Source: Candidatus Thioglobus sp. (GTDB taxonomy: Bacteria; Pseudomonadota; Gammaproteobacteria; PS1; Pseudothioglobaceae). From it: a stretch of DNA of 64,000 nt. The stretch is from contig JAOMEO010000004.1 of NCBI GenBank assembly GCA_028345955.1, positions 1 through 64,000 of the forward strand, given 5' to 3'. The notes under the pieces were generated by a model. That model made no database searches. It was given only the letters and a program-made list of their open reading frames with translations, and had not been told where the DNA came from. The position numbers and the translations under genes were made by a program. Positions 29,474-39,761 of the stretch are shown in pieces; positions within the stretch are counted from its first letter, which is position 1, and every line of letters begins with the position of its first letter.

Positions 29474-31942
29474 TTAATTTCTAATTTTCTTATTTAATGG
29501 ATCGTACATTGGCGTAAGAGAAGCTTTAGCTTTTTCAACTACACCTTCGACCTCAATACTATATTCAGCATTTAAAATATCCTCGTGACTCTCGTTAGGC
29601 AAGCATGTAACATACCCAAGACCGACTGCACCCTCAAGGGTATGGCTATAGGTTCCACTAGTTAAGTACCCAACTATATCTCCATTCTTAAGAATAGGTT
29701 CATTATGGTATAGCATTAACTCGGGATTACTTAGCAAAAATTGCATTACACGCTTTTCATAACCAGAGGTTTTTTTAGCTTCAACAGCATCGTAACCTAT
29801 GAATTTTCCAAACTTTGATGTTGTCTTTTGTAATTTGACAGCAAAACCAAGTCCTGCATCTATTACGTGATCTTCATCGGTAATATCGTGCCCAAAATGT
29901 CTATATGCTTTCTCAATACGGCAACTATCTACAGTATGCATTCCACAATATCTTAAAGAGTATTTTTCACCTACAGAATCAATTAAATCTGCAACATAGT
30001 TTGAAAACTCGATAGGAAAGTATAGTTCCCAACCTAATTCTCCAACATAAGTAATACGATGAGCGCGGACATTTGCCATACCAACTTCAATATTTCGAAC
30101 ATTTGCAAATGGGAAGCTTTCATTACTCATATCAGTATCAGTAAGGGATTGAATAAGGTCTCTTGAATTAGGTCCCATAATGGCTAAACAACCTTCGGAA
30201 CTTGTGGCATCAAAAAGTGAACAGTTCGCATTTTTAGGCATGTTTTTTCTTAGCCAATGCATGTCTCGATTAAGGCACATTGTTCCGCTAACTATTAAGA
30301 AGTCGTCATGATCTAAACGGGAAACAGTTACATCTGCCTCAATCCCTCCTCTATGATTTAACCACTGAGTATATGCCAACTTTCCAATCTCAATATCAAC
30401 ATCATTAGCACAAATCATTTGAAGGTAATCCATTGCATCTGAACCTTTGACTCTGATTTTTGCATAAGAAGACATTTCATAAACTCCAACACTTTCTCTA
30501 ATCGCTTGTTGCTCTAATTTTTGAAATTCAAACCAATTTTGTCTACCCCATGAATACTCATACTTAGCTTCAATCTTGCCAATCATCTCTTTAGGAACAA
30601 ACCAGTTAGCTCTCTCCCAACCAGCAACTTCACCGAAACATGCACCGCGATCTTTATAAAATTCATAAAGGGGGGTTTTTCTTAGTCCTCTTCCAGTCTC
30701 ATATTGATGATATGGGAAATGATTTTCGTATAGATAGCCTAACGTCTCCGTTACTCGGTTAGCTAGGTATAGTTTATTATTTTGGAATGGGTCGTTTCTT
30801 CTGATATCTACTTCCCATAAATCACAAGGAGGCTCTCCACCAACAATCCACTCAGCTAAATATTTACCTGCACCACCTGCCGCTTGAATGCCAATAGAAT
30901 TAAATCCAGCAGCAACAAAGAAGTTTTCAAGTTCAGGTGACTCTCCTATTTGGAAATTATCATCAGGTGTAAAGCTCTCTGGTCCATTAAAAAAAGTCTC
31001 AATACCTAAGCTTTCCATTACCGGAACTCGATTCATAGCAAGTTCAAGATAAGGCATACAATGCTCCAAATCATCCTGTATTTGGTCAAAGCAAAAATCT
31101 TCAGGAATGCCATTTTGAGCCCATGGCTTAGCATTAGGCTCAAATAAACCAACCAATATTTTTCCAGCATCCTCCTTGTAATACGCAGACTCATCGGGCA
31201 CTCTTACAACAGGCATATCGCCTAAATCTGGAACGGATGAGGTTAGAAAATAAAAATGCTCACAAGCATGAAGAGGTACAGACACTCCAGCCATTCTTCC
31301 AACCTCTCTTGCCCACATTCCACCGCAATTAACAACTACTTCAGATTGTATATCGCCTAACTCAGTTTGAACACCTTTAACTTTTCCATCTTCTTTAAGA
31401 ATACCAGTCACCTTGACATCTTCAAAAATCTTAACTCCATTATTTTTAGCACCTTTTGCGAGTGCCATAGCAACATTAGCAGGGTCAGCCTTTCCATCTT
31501 TTGGTATCCAGGCACCCCCTACTACATCATCAAGGTTAAAGAGATTAATTTTATCTTTAAGTTCTTCCGTAGTTAATATTTGAACATCTACATCATGAAC
31601 CTTTGCAAGTGAAGCATTTCGTTTGAATTCAGTAAGTCTTTCTTGATTCGTCGCAAGACTAACTGAGCCAGTTCGGCGATATCCAGTAGCCATTCCTGTC
31701 TCTGCCTCTAATGTCTCATAAAGGTTTCCTGAGTATTGAACCATTTGAGTTAGGTTCAAAGATGAGCGCATTTGACCTACAAGTCCTGCAGCATGCCAAG
31801 TGGTTCCAGAGGTAAGTTTTTTTCGCTCTAAAAGGACAATATCAGTGTAATCAAGTTTGGCGAGATGGTAAGCTACCGAGCAACCAATAACACCTCCCCC
31901 AATAATTACAACTTGTGCCTCTTTAGGCAATGTATTAGACAT
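29474..31942 (-). CDS. Dimethylglycine/sarcosine dehydrogenase-type FAD oxidoreductase with C-terminal GcvT-like domain (N-methyltaurine dehydrogenase candidate)
   Basis: 'VVIIGGGVIGCSVAYHLAKLDYTDIVLLERKKLTSGTTWHAAGLVGQMR' DAO N-terminus; GcvT-like C-terminus 'YVGELGWELYFPIEF...YRHFGHDITDEDHVIDAGLGFAVKL'. Confidence 0.85.
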   Translation of the reverse strand: MSNTLPKEAQVVIIGGGVIGCSVAYHLAKLDYTDIVLLERKKLTSGTTWHAAGLVGQMRSSLNLTQMVQYSGNLYETLEAETGMATGYRRTGSVSLATNQERLTEFKRNASLAKVHDVDVQILTTEELKDKINLFNLDDVVGGAWIPKDGKADPANVAMALAKGAKNNGVKIFEDVKVTGILKEDGKVKGVQTELGDIQSEVVVNCGGMWAREVGRMAGVSVPLHACEHFYFLTSSVPDLGDMPVVRVPDESAYYKEDAGKILVGLFEPNAKPWAQNGIPEDFCFDQIQDDLEHCMPYLELAMNRVPVMESLGIETFFNGPESFTPDDNFQIGESPELENFFVAAGFNSIGIQAAGGAGKYLAEWIVGGEPPCDLWEVDIRRNDPFQNNKLYLANRVTETLGYLYENHFPYHQYETGRGLRKTPLYEFYKDRGACFGEVAGWERANWFVPKEMIGKIEAKYEYSWGRQNWFEFQKLEQQAIRESVGVYEMSSYAKIRVKGSDAMDYLQMICANDVDIEIGKLAYTQWLNHRGGIEADVTVSRLDHDDFLIVSGTMCLNRDMHWLRKNMPKNANCSLFDATSSEGCLAIMGPNSRDLIQSLTDTDMSNESFPFANVRNIEVGMANVRAHRITYVGELGWELYFPIEFSNYVADLIDSVGEKYSLRYCGMHTVDSCRIEKAYRHFGHDITDEDHVIDAGLGFAVKLQKTTSKFGKFIGYDAVEAKKTSGYEKRVMQFLLSNPELMLYHNEPILKNGDIVGYLTSGTYSHTLEGAVGLGYVTCLPNESHEDILNAEYSIEVEGVVEKAKASLTPMYDPLNKKIRN

Positions 31943-31977
31943 AATTGACGTGAAACTAAAAACTAAGAATTATAAGG

Positions 31978-33246
31978 CTATTTACCTTTCCAGGGTACCA
32001 GATAATTTTCTGCAATACGCATGAGAATATCTATAGAGTATCCTATCACTCCAATCAGAACAATTCCCATAATAACTAGATCGGTCATTTGAAATTTTGA
32101 AGCATTGATTATCATCATGCCTGCACCCTTCTGAGCTGCGACAAGTTCAGCTGCGACAACGGTACCCCAACAAACACCCATGGATACACGGGCACCTGTA
32201 AATATCTCAGGTAGGCTATTAGGCACAATTACCAGTCTCATAATCTGTCGCTTTGACGCCCCAAGAGAGTATGCGGCATGAATTTTACTAATCTTAACTC
32301 CAGAAACACCAGCTCTGGCAGAAATTGTCATAATCCAAAGCGACGCAAGGAAGAGTAAAATTATCTTACCCTCTTCACCAATTCCAAACCAGATAATTAC
32401 CAGTGGAATAAGTGCAAGTGGCGGAACTGGACGCATAAATTCGACGATTGGGTCAAACCAGCCACGAAACCAGCCCGAAAGTCCCATCGCGTAACCAAGC
32501 GGAATACCAATAAGTGCGCCCGCCAAAAATCCAACTACTACACGAATAAGCGACCAGCCAAGGTGTTCTACCAAGGTAAAAGTTTTATACCCTTCAGAAG
32601 CTACCAGAACTAATCTCGACCAAACAGCTTCAGGTGAAGGTAGCCAAATCGGTTGCATCTGCCAACCTTTTTCTGGAGTAAAGCTCAGCGTTCCTTTAGC
32701 GGTCATATAGATTCGAGCATCATCGATAAAAATTTCTGAACTAGGGGAAATTTCCTGACCATTAATAGCAATAACTTTATAACCATCCTCTTTGCTACCA
32801 ACATCATTACGTTTCACTTTAATTAACCCACTACGCCAAGCTACAATATTAGCAGTATCATTTTTTGCAAATCCTGTTCCTGGATCAATCTTCATTTTTG
32901 AAGGCGTTTTGCCAGACTGTATATCGTAAACAGTGACAATAACCTCTGCGTCATCTGTCTCACCCTCTGCATTAATTGCGGTATAGGTAAAGGAAGTTTC
33001 ACCAATAAACGGACCTGGTGCGTGAAAAGGCATCAATTTTGAACCTGTAAATGCCCCCCAAATCATAAAAATAGCCAGAACTGAGATAATTGAGGCGGGT
33101 CGGTTAGGCGAAACGGCGCTTTCATCGCCAAATGTTACAGTTTTAAGACTTGTATAGTCTTTCTGAGCAGTCATCATTTTTGTGGCTATGTGCACTACAT
33201 AAAAAGCAATAATGAAAACAATAATATAGATCAGTAAAATGGCCAT
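31978..33246 (-). CDS. tauC: Taurine-type ABC transporter permease TauC with N-terminal TM pair and periplasmic insert
   Basis: Permease core 'LGYAMGLSGWFRGWFDPIVEFMRPVPPLALIPLVIIWFGIGEEGKIILLFLASLWIM...EIFTGARVSMGVCWGTVVAAELVAAQKGAGMMI'; ~125-aa insert aa 75-200. Confidence 0.88.
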   Translation of the reverse strand: MAILLIYIIVFIIAFYVVHIATKMMTAQKDYTSLKTVTFGDESAVSPNRPASIISVLAIFMIWGAFTGSKLMPFHAPGPFIGETSFTYTAINAEGETDDAEVIVTVYDIQSGKTPSKMKIDPGTGFAKNDTANIVAWRSGLIKVKRNDVGSKEDGYKVIAINGQEISPSSEIFIDDARIYMTAKGTLSFTPEKGWQMQPIWLPSPEAVWSRLVLVASEGYKTFTLVEHLGWSLIRVVVGFLAGALIGIPLGYAMGLSGWFRGWFDPIVEFMRPVPPLALIPLVIIWFGIGEEGKIILLFLASLWIMTISARAGVSGVKISKIHAAYSLGASKRQIMRLVIVPNSLPEIFTGARVSMGVCWGTVVAAELVAAQKGAGMMIINASKFQMTDLVIMGIVLIGVIGYSIDILMRIAENYLVPWKGK

Positions 33247-34088
33247 CAGTTGTTCTCCACTCTACCCATAATTTCTTCTTCCATCTCCCAAATAATGGAA
33301 AGTATTTCATCTCGAGTTTCGATATATCCTTCAGATTTTTTGACTTCTCGAAGATCCATACCGGAACCCATTTCAGCATAAGGAAGTTTGTATTCTTTTA
33401 GGATCCTCCCGGGTCTTGGAGCCAATACCAGAAGTCTCTCGCCGAGCAAAACTGCTTCCTCGACGGAATGTGTTATCAGCATAATCGTCTTTCCTGTTTC
33501 TTTCCAGAGCTTGAGCACCAAACCTTGCATCTTTTCGCGAGTTAGTGCATCCAGAGCCCCCAAGGGTTCATCCATCAAAATAACATCTGGATCGTTTGCT
33601 AGACAGCGCGCTAAAGCAACCCGTTGCTGCATTCCACCCGAGAGTTCGTAAACCGCTTTGTCTTCGAAATCATGAAGCCCGACTACTTCCAACAGGTGCT
33701 GGACTTTTTCATTTTGCTCTGCTTTTGGCATACCCTTCATTCGTGGTCCAAAGGCAACATTTGAACGCACATTCATCCACTCAAAGAGTGCTCCCTGTTG
33801 GAAAACCATACCACGTTCAGCACCTGGTCCAAGAACGGTCTGATCGTTGAGAACGACTTGCCCTTCAGTCGGAGCTAAAAAACCTGCAATAATATTTAAG
33901 AGTGTTGTTTTACCGCAACCTGATGGCCCAAGTACGGTAATAATTTGTCCCTCTCCGATCTCCAGAGATATATCTTTAAGTGCCTGAATTGATTTTCCAT
34001 CTTTTAAATCAAAACGCATCGATATGTTTTCAATTGATAATCCTTTCAAATCAATCTCCGGTGTTTTTTCAGTAAAAAGGTGGCACAC
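33246..34088 (-). CDS. tauB: Taurine-type ABC transporter ATP-binding protein TauB
   Basis: Walker A 'GPSGCGKTTLLN', 'LSGGMQQRVALARCLANDPDVILMDEPLGALD'. The listed start is a GTG inside a hairpin; a TTG near 34049 is more plausible. Confidence 0.9.
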   Translation of the reverse strand: MCHLFTEKTPEIDLKGLSIENISMRFDLKDGKSIQALKDISLEIGEGQIITVLGPSGCGKTTLLNIIAGFLAPTEGQVVLNDQTVLGPGAERGMVFQQGALFEWMNVRSNVAFGPRMKGMPKAEQNEKVQHLLEVVGLHDFEDKAVYELSGGMQQRVALARCLANDPDVILMDEPLGALDALTREKMQGLVLKLWKETGKTIMLITHSVEEAVLLGERLLVLAPRPGRILKEYKLPYAEMGSGMDLREVKKSEGYIETRDEILSIIWEMEEEIMGRVENN

Positions 34089-34105
34089 TAATAGTGCGCC
34101 ACCTT
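34070..34105 (-). terminator. Intrinsic terminator/attenuator between tauA and tauB
   Basis: Minus strand AAGGTGGC-G-CACT-ATT-AGTG-T-GCCACCTT + TTTTA: 13 paired positions counting a G.U, then a T-run. Confidence 0.7.
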
Positions 34106-34160
34106 AAGTCTAACAGATACTTAGATATCAGACATTTATTTAAGTCCGATATTTAGTATT

Positions 34161-35156
34161 TTATTGGCTTGCTAATGCTTCCAAACCGTCTGTATTAACT
34201 GCACCTGCATATGAGCCACGTGCACTTGGGATTTCACCAGCATTAACAAATACATCAGCTACACCCTTAAGGAATTCTACTCCTGAACTGCCAAGCCATG
34301 CGCTTGATAGTTGGTTACTGACTGATGGGAATACAAATGTAGACATGGTGTCAGCAGTTGCAGCCTCATCCATACCAGCATCTCTTGCAATATGAGGAAG
34401 CATTAGTGAAGTAAATCCACCAGAATTCCACATTGCATTAGAAGCAGCTGTTACTCCCAAGAATGTCGATAAAACTTCAGCGTTTTCATTAGCAAATTGT
34501 GCTGTTGTTGAAGTTACATCCCAAACTAGGATACCTAGTGCTGTTTTCTCTGCGCCAGTCAAAAGCACATTACCATGTTCTAAGGCACGGCGAAGTGATC
34601 CACCCCAGCCACAGAATACATCAACACTACCTTGAGCAAAAGCAGCCGCACCTTCTGGTGGAGCCATATCAACAACATCCATTGAAGCTACATCAACACC
34701 AAAATGATCCATCTGCTTTAAGTAACCGTAGTGAGCTGCAGTACCGATTGGTACAGAAACTTTTAATCCGGCTAACTCAGAGGCATTGCTTGCGTCAATT
34801 TCAAGAGCTGAAGCTACAACACAGTTGTCATTGTCAGCGTAGCTAACTGCCACGTCAACAATTTGCAAGTCTTGTCCTGTAGAGGCTGCCACAATAAATG
34901 GCGGCACACCTTGACTCACTGAGATATCAATATCTCCAGAAGCCATAGCGGCTGACATTGCGGTACCAGTACCGAAAGCACTCCAGTTTACTGTCATTCC
35001 TAAAGCTTCGTCATATGCACCAATTTGTTTTGCATATTCAAATGGCATAGGCCACTCTTCAAAGTAAGCAACGTTTAACTCATCAAGAGCCATAACATTG
35101 ACGGTAGCTATTGCACCGACAATCGTGGCTCCAATTTTTTTATAAAGACCTTTCAT
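34161..35156 (-). CDS. tauA: Taurine-type ABC transporter substrate-binding protein TauA
   Basis: 'LNVAYFEEWPMPFEYAKQIGAYDEALGMTVNWSAFGTGTAMSAAMASGDIDISVSQGVPPFIVAAS'; signal peptide; upstream of tauBC. Confidence 0.88.
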   Translation of the reverse strand: MKGLYKKIGATIVGAIATVNVMALDELNVAYFEEWPMPFEYAKQIGAYDEALGMTVNWSAFGTGTAMSAAMASGDIDISVSQGVPPFIVAASTGQDLQIVDVAVSYADNDNCVVASALEIDASNASELAGLKVSVPIGTAAHYGYLKQMDHFGVDVASMDVVDMAPPEGAAAFAQGSVDVFCGWGGSLRRALEHGNVLLTGAEKTALGILVWDVTSTTAQFANENAEVLSTFLGVTAASNAMWNSGGFTSLMLPHIARDAGMDEAATADTMSTFVFPSVSNQLSSAWLGSSGVEFLKGVADVFVNAGEIPSARGSYAGAVNTDGLEALASQ

Positions 35157-35327
35157 TTTCTCTCCTTCATAATTTGAAAAAAAATCACATCTAACTTATA
35201 GCCATCAAAAAAAAATGCTTTCTTTTTAGGAAAAAGCTAACCATAACCAATTAATAAATTAAAGTCATTTTTTTCTATGGAAATGAAATAATACCATTTA
35301 ATTGCTTATGATAAAACTCATTTTGAA

Positions 35328-35762
35328 TTAGGTTTTAGTATTTGTTTTATCGCTCACTTCAATACTACGAACGTTTTGTGCTATTTTATCCAATGACGTA
35401 TTAATCAACTTATAAGCGCCATCTGCACCATAAAGTTTAGTTAATTCAACTGCTTCATTGATAACAACCTTGTATGGAACTTCTAGTTGAAATTTAAGCT
35501 CATAAGCTCCCAAATACAAAATGGCTCGTTCAGTTGGTCCGAGCTCATCAATACTTCTATCCAATGATGGCTCAACAATCTCATTAAGTAATGATATATT
35601 TTTAGGAATATTTATAAATAAATTAGAAAAAAAAGCTTTTGAAATCTTACCTTCTTTCTGATTTAGAAATTGTTTTTCAATTTGTGCTAAGTCACCACCA
35701 GATACTAGCCATTGATATAAAGCTTGAACGACTCTAGCACGTGAGCGCTGTTTTGGTGTCAC
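35328..35762 (-). CDS. nusB: Transcription antitermination factor NusB
   Basis: '[17 protein letters not shown]', '[55 protein letters not shown]'. Confidence 0.94.
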   Translation of the reverse strand: MTPKQRSRARVVQALYQWLVSGGDLAQIEKQFLNQKEGKISKAFFSNLFINIPKNISLLNEIVEPSLDRSIDELGPTERAILYLGAYELKFQLEVPYKVVINEAVELTKLYGADGAYKLINTSLDKIAQNVRSIEVSDKTNTKT

Positions 35763-36220
35763 AATTGTTCAAGCAAATTTATCATTCTAATAGCGCTCTG
35801 CGCTGCTTCAGCACCTTTATTTTCAGAATTAGCACCAGCACGATCAATTGCTTGCTCTATTGTATCAACCGTCAAAACACCAAAGGCAATAGGCACTTCT
35901 GACTCTAATGAAACTTGTGAAATACCTTTCACACACTCTCCAGCTACATATTCAAAATGAGGTGTTCCACCGCGTATTACTGCCCCTAAGGCCACAATAG
36001 CATCATATTTACCACTACTAACAACCTTTTTAAGAGCTAAAGGAATTTCAAAAGCTCCTGGTACATAAATAAGGTCAATATCAGTCTCTTCAGCACCATG
36101 CTTTAATAGGGTGTCTTTAGAGCCATTAATCAAATGTTCAACTACAAATAAATTAAATCGACTAGCAACAAGCGCAATTTTTTTATCTCTAATAGTTAAA
36201 TCACCTTCGATAGTTTTCAA
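35759..36220 (-). CDS. ribH: 6,7-dimethyl-8-ribityllumazine synthase
   Basis: '[25 protein letters not shown]', '[14 protein letters not shown]', '[19 protein letters not shown]'. Confidence 0.95.
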   Translation of the reverse strand: MKTIEGDLTIRDKKIALVASRFNLFVVEHLINGSKDTLLKHGAEETDIDLIYVPGAFEIPLALKKVVSSGKYDAIVALGAVIRGGTPHFEYVAGECVKGISQVSLESEVPIAFGVLTVDTIEQAIDRAGANSENKGAEAAQSAIRMINLLEQL

Positions 36221-36224
36221 TTTT

Positions 36225-37301
36225 TTATAACTCCTTAGTATTTATGTATTCAGTAATATTTAAACCAAAACCTTCTAGACCAGGCCACTTTCTCGGGTTT
36301 CCTAATGACTTCATATTTGTAACGCCTAAATCAGCTAATATTTGAGCTCCAATTCCAAAAGTTCTACTATCATCACTACTACTATAATCCTGGTTATCAA
36401 TGTTTCCAAGAATAGCTTGGTTGTCTTGCTTACGAAGAAGCAAAAATACTCCTGTATCTACTTCAGATATTTTGTTCAATGCACTATTAATACTAAAGCC
36501 ACGTTTAACTTCTTGCAATACATCTTTAAAAATATTTTCCATATGAACTCTAACATATGGTTCACTTGATTCATCAATCACTCCTTTAACTAGTGCTATA
36601 TGAATGTCATTATGGATGCTATCTAAATACGAATAAAGATTAAACTTGCCATACTTGGTTTTAAAGGGTCTCTGGCTTATTCTCTCTATTGTTTTTTCGT
36701 TCTCTACTCGATAATGGATTAAGTCAGCAATTGTGCCAACCTTAATTCTATGTTTTTTCCCAAATTTCTCCAAGTCAACACTTCTTGCCATAGATCCATC
36801 TTTATTTAATACTTCCACAATTACTGAGGAAGGTTCAAAGCCAGCTAATCGAGCTAAATCGCAACCAGCTTCTGTATGTCCAGCACGTATAAGAACACCG
36901 CCCTGCTGGGCCATTAATGGAAAAACATGTCCTGGCTGAATAATGTCAATTGGTTTTGCATCTTTAGCTACAGCATCGATAATAGTTTTGGCTCTGTCTG
37001 CAGCTGAAATACCTGTAGTTACACCTGAAGCGGCTTCAATCGAAACAGTGAAGTTTGTTGAGTGAGGGTCGCTATTCTGAGATACCATTAAAGGAAGATT
37101 CAATTGTTGGCAACGTTCTTGTGTCAATGTTAAGCAAATCAAACCTCTACCATGAGTAGCCATAAAGTTAATATCTTCTTTGGTAACTTTTTCAGCAGCT
37201 ATCAGTAAATCACCTTCATTTTCACGATCCTCGTTATCCATTAGAATGATCATCTTGCCTTTCCGATAGTCTTCTATAAGTTTCTCAATTGTTGCTTTCA
37301 T
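36225..37301 (-). CDS. ribB: 3,4-dihydroxy-2-butanone-4-phosphate synthase with a degenerate GTP cyclohydrolase II-like C-terminus (RibBX-type)
   Basis: '[23 protein letters not shown]', '[16 protein letters not shown]'; the C-terminal half lacks the RibA zinc cysteines. Confidence 0.9.
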   Translation of the reverse strand: MKATIEKLIEDYRKGKMIILMDNEDRENEGDLLIAAEKVTKEDINFMATHGRGLICLTLTQERCQQLNLPLMVSQNSDPHSTNFTVSIEAASGVTTGISAADRAKTIIDAVAKDAKPIDIIQPGHVFPLMAQQGGVLIRAGHTEAGCDLARLAGFEPSSVIVEVLNKDGSMARSVDLEKFGKKHRIKVGTIADLIHYRVENEKTIERISQRPFKTKYGKFNLYSYLDSIHNDIHIALVKGVIDESSEPYVRVHMENIFKDVLQEVKRGFSINSALNKISEVDTGVFLLLRKQDNQAILGNIDNQDYSSSDDSRTFGIGAQILADLGVTNMKSLGNPRKWPGLEGFGLNITEYINTKEL

Positions 37302-37332
37302 AAATATCCATTTTTAATTATCGGTGCCTTAT

Positions 37333-37935
37333 CTATGCACCAGTCTTGTGATTAAGTAACTGTTCTATATGTCTGGCAATTATATCTATCTCTAAATTAA
37401 CTTGAGAATTTACCTTCAATTCGTCAAGTGTTGTAACAGAAAAAGTATGAGGAATAATATTGACACCAAAAACATTGCCATCAATTTCATTCACGGTCAA
37501 GCTAACGCCATTAATACAAATTGAACTTTTTTTTGCAATGTATTTTACCAAATTGTTATTAACCATAATTTTCATACGAGTACTCTCGCCCTCAATTGCA
37601 ATTGAGGTAACCTTTCCTACGTCATCAACGTGCCCACTCACGAGGTGACCATCAATTCCCTGTTCAAGTCGTAATGACTTCTCTAAGTTGATATTTTGGC
37701 CTTTTTTTAATTGAGAAAAAGTTGTACAGTTTAAGGTTTCTTGGGATACATCAGCAGAAAAAGAATTATCATTAAGTTGAGTTACGGTTAAACATACTCC
37801 ATTCACAGCAATACTGTCACCTATAGAGACGTCCGAAAGGTCTAACGAATTAGAATTAAGAACTAAAACAACACCATTATTCGATGAACGAATTTCTTTG
37901 ATATTACCCTGTGCCTGAATAATTCCTGCAAACAT
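37333..37935 (-). CDS. ribE: Riboflavin synthase
   Basis: 'MFAGIIQAQGNIKEI', 'GDSIAVNGVCLTVT', 'GHLVSGHVDDVGKV', duplicated lumazine-binding fold. Confidence 0.94.
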   Translation of the reverse strand: MFAGIIQAQGNIKEIRSSNNGVVLVLNSNSLDLSDVSIGDSIAVNGVCLTVTQLNDNSFSADVSQETLNCTTFSQLKKGQNINLEKSLRLEQGIDGHLVSGHVDDVGKVTSIAIEGESTRMKIMVNNNLVKYIAKKSSICINGVSLTVNEIDGNVFGVNIIPHTFSVTTLDELKVNSQVNLEIDIIARHIEQLLNHKTGA

Positions 37936-38055
37936 TTATAAGTTACCTCAATATTATTTGGATAAATTTTACGCTTAAACGCTATATTTAGACTATTTAA
38001 CCACTGAATTAAAGATTTAATAATTAATAGATTTCATAGAAACATATAATTAAAT

Positions 38056-39642
38056 TCACAATTGAGTCAACAAGTAGTCTTCATAATTACCAGAGTAATA
38101 GTGCGCACCATCCTCTTTAAGTTCAACAACTTTGGTTGACAAAGAAGAAACAAACTCTCTATCGTGGCTAACAAATATTATTGTGCCTTTGTAATTATCG
38201 AGTGCAAGATTTAATGCTTCAATAGATTCCATATCCATGTGATTTGTTGGCTCGTCCATTAATAAAATATTTGGCTTCTGTAGCATCAACCTTCCAAAAA
38301 TCATCCGCCCTTTCTCGCCACCTGATAAGGACTTTACGGATTTCTTTATATCCTCCTTACCAAAAAGCATTTTGCCTAATACGGAACGCATCATCTGTAT
38401 ATCGTCTTTCTCATTTTTAAATTGAGTCATCCAATCAAGTACACTGATATCCTTCTCGAAATCGGCATTGTGATCTTGAGCATAATAACCAATGTTAGCG
38501 TTTTCACTCCATTTGACCTTACCGCTGTCAGCTTCAAGTTCTCCGTATAAGGTTCTCAGTAGTGTAGTTTTACCAATACCGTTTTGACCAATGATTGCAA
38601 CCCTTTCACCTGAATCAATCATTAGATTAATATCTTTTAGTACTTCTATGCTATCAAAACTTTTGTTGACGTTTTGAACCTCAAGAATATTTCTGAATAA
38701 CTCCTTACTCTGATTAAAAACAATAAAGGGGCTTACACGTGAAGATGGTTTAATATCATCAAGCTCAATCTTGTCCAATTGCTTGAGTCTAGAGGTCGCT
38801 TGCCTGGATTTAGAAGCATTCGCTGAAAATCGGGATACAAAATGTTTCAAATCTTTAATTTTTTCTTCTTTCTTAGCATTATCTGCACGCATTTTTTCCT
38901 GAATAGCGGTTGCCACAATCATAAAATTATCATAGCTTCCAGTAAAAATATTTAACGCGCCATAATCAAGATCTGCCATATGAGTACAAACACCATTCAA
39001 AAAATGCCGGTCATGAGAAATAATCACCATGGTTGACTTTCGAACACTCAAAATGCCTTCTAGCCAGCGAATTGAGTTGATGTCTAAGTTATTTGTTGGC
39101 TCGTCTAAAAGAAGTACCTCAGGCTCAGAAAAAAGGGCCTGGGCCAAAAGAACTCGTAATTTCCATCCAGGCGCAATTTCACTCATCAAACCATAATGTT
39201 GCTCAAGAGGAATTTCAAGACCTAGCAACAATTCACTTGCCGAAGATTCTGCAGAATAGCCATCCATCTCTGCAAACTGCATTTCTAATTCAGCAACTTT
39301 AATACCATCTCCCTCAGTCATTTCAGGGAGAGCATAAATACTATCTCTCTCTTCCTTTATCTTCCATAATTCCTTGTAACCCATAATAACGGTATCGATC
39401 ACACGATGCTTTTCAAAAGCGAACTGATCCTGTGACAAAATACCGAGTCTTTGTCCTTCACCAACTGTGACCGAACCATAGGTTGGACTTAACTCTGCCG
39501 TTAATATCTTCATTAAAGTCGATTTACCGCAACCATTGGCTCCAATCAAGCCATAACGGTTGCCATCCTGAAATTTGACAGATATGTTTTCAAATAGAGG
39601 TTTTTCACCAAATTGCATGGTGATATTGGCAGTAGAAATCAT
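38056..39642 (-). CDS. ABC-F family ATPase (YbiT-like)
   Basis: Two ABC domains ('[12 protein letters not shown]', '[12 protein letters not shown]'), linker and '[19 protein letters not shown]'. Confidence 0.92.
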   Translation of the reverse strand: MISTANITMQFGEKPLFENISVKFQDGNRYGLIGANGCGKSTLMKILTAELSPTYGSVTVGEGQRLGILSQDQFAFEKHRVIDTVIMGYKELWKIKEERDSIYALPEMTEGDGIKVAELEMQFAEMDGYSAESSASELLLGLEIPLEQHYGLMSEIAPGWKLRVLLAQALFSEPEVLLLDEPTNNLDINSIRWLEGILSVRKSTMVIISHDRHFLNGVCTHMADLDYGALNIFTGSYDNFMIVATAIQEKMRADNAKKEEKIKDLKHFVSRFSANASKSRQATSRLKQLDKIELDDIKPSSRVSPFIVFNQSKELFRNILEVQNVNKSFDSIEVLKDINLMIDSGERVAIIGQNGIGKTTLLRTLYGELEADSGKVKWSENANIGYYAQDHNADFEKDISVLDWMTQFKNEKDDIQMMRSVLGKMLFGKEDIKKSVKSLSGGEKGRMIFGRLMLQKPNILLMDEPTNHMDMESIEALNLALDNYKGTIIFVSHDREFVSSLSTKVVELKEDGAHYYSGNYEDYLLTQL

Positions 39643-39761
39643 GTACTTAGCTTATTTTAAAAATGGAGCATTATCCCATATAGACTTACTTACAGCCCAA
39701 CTTTTATCCTTGAAGATATCTAGTTAAACTTGTCTTTATTAAGTATAAAATACAGTTTAAG

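Noticed and set aside
35157-35327. Riboswitch upstream of tauA
   Set aside because: AT-rich with A/T runs only; no conserved paired structure found by eye.
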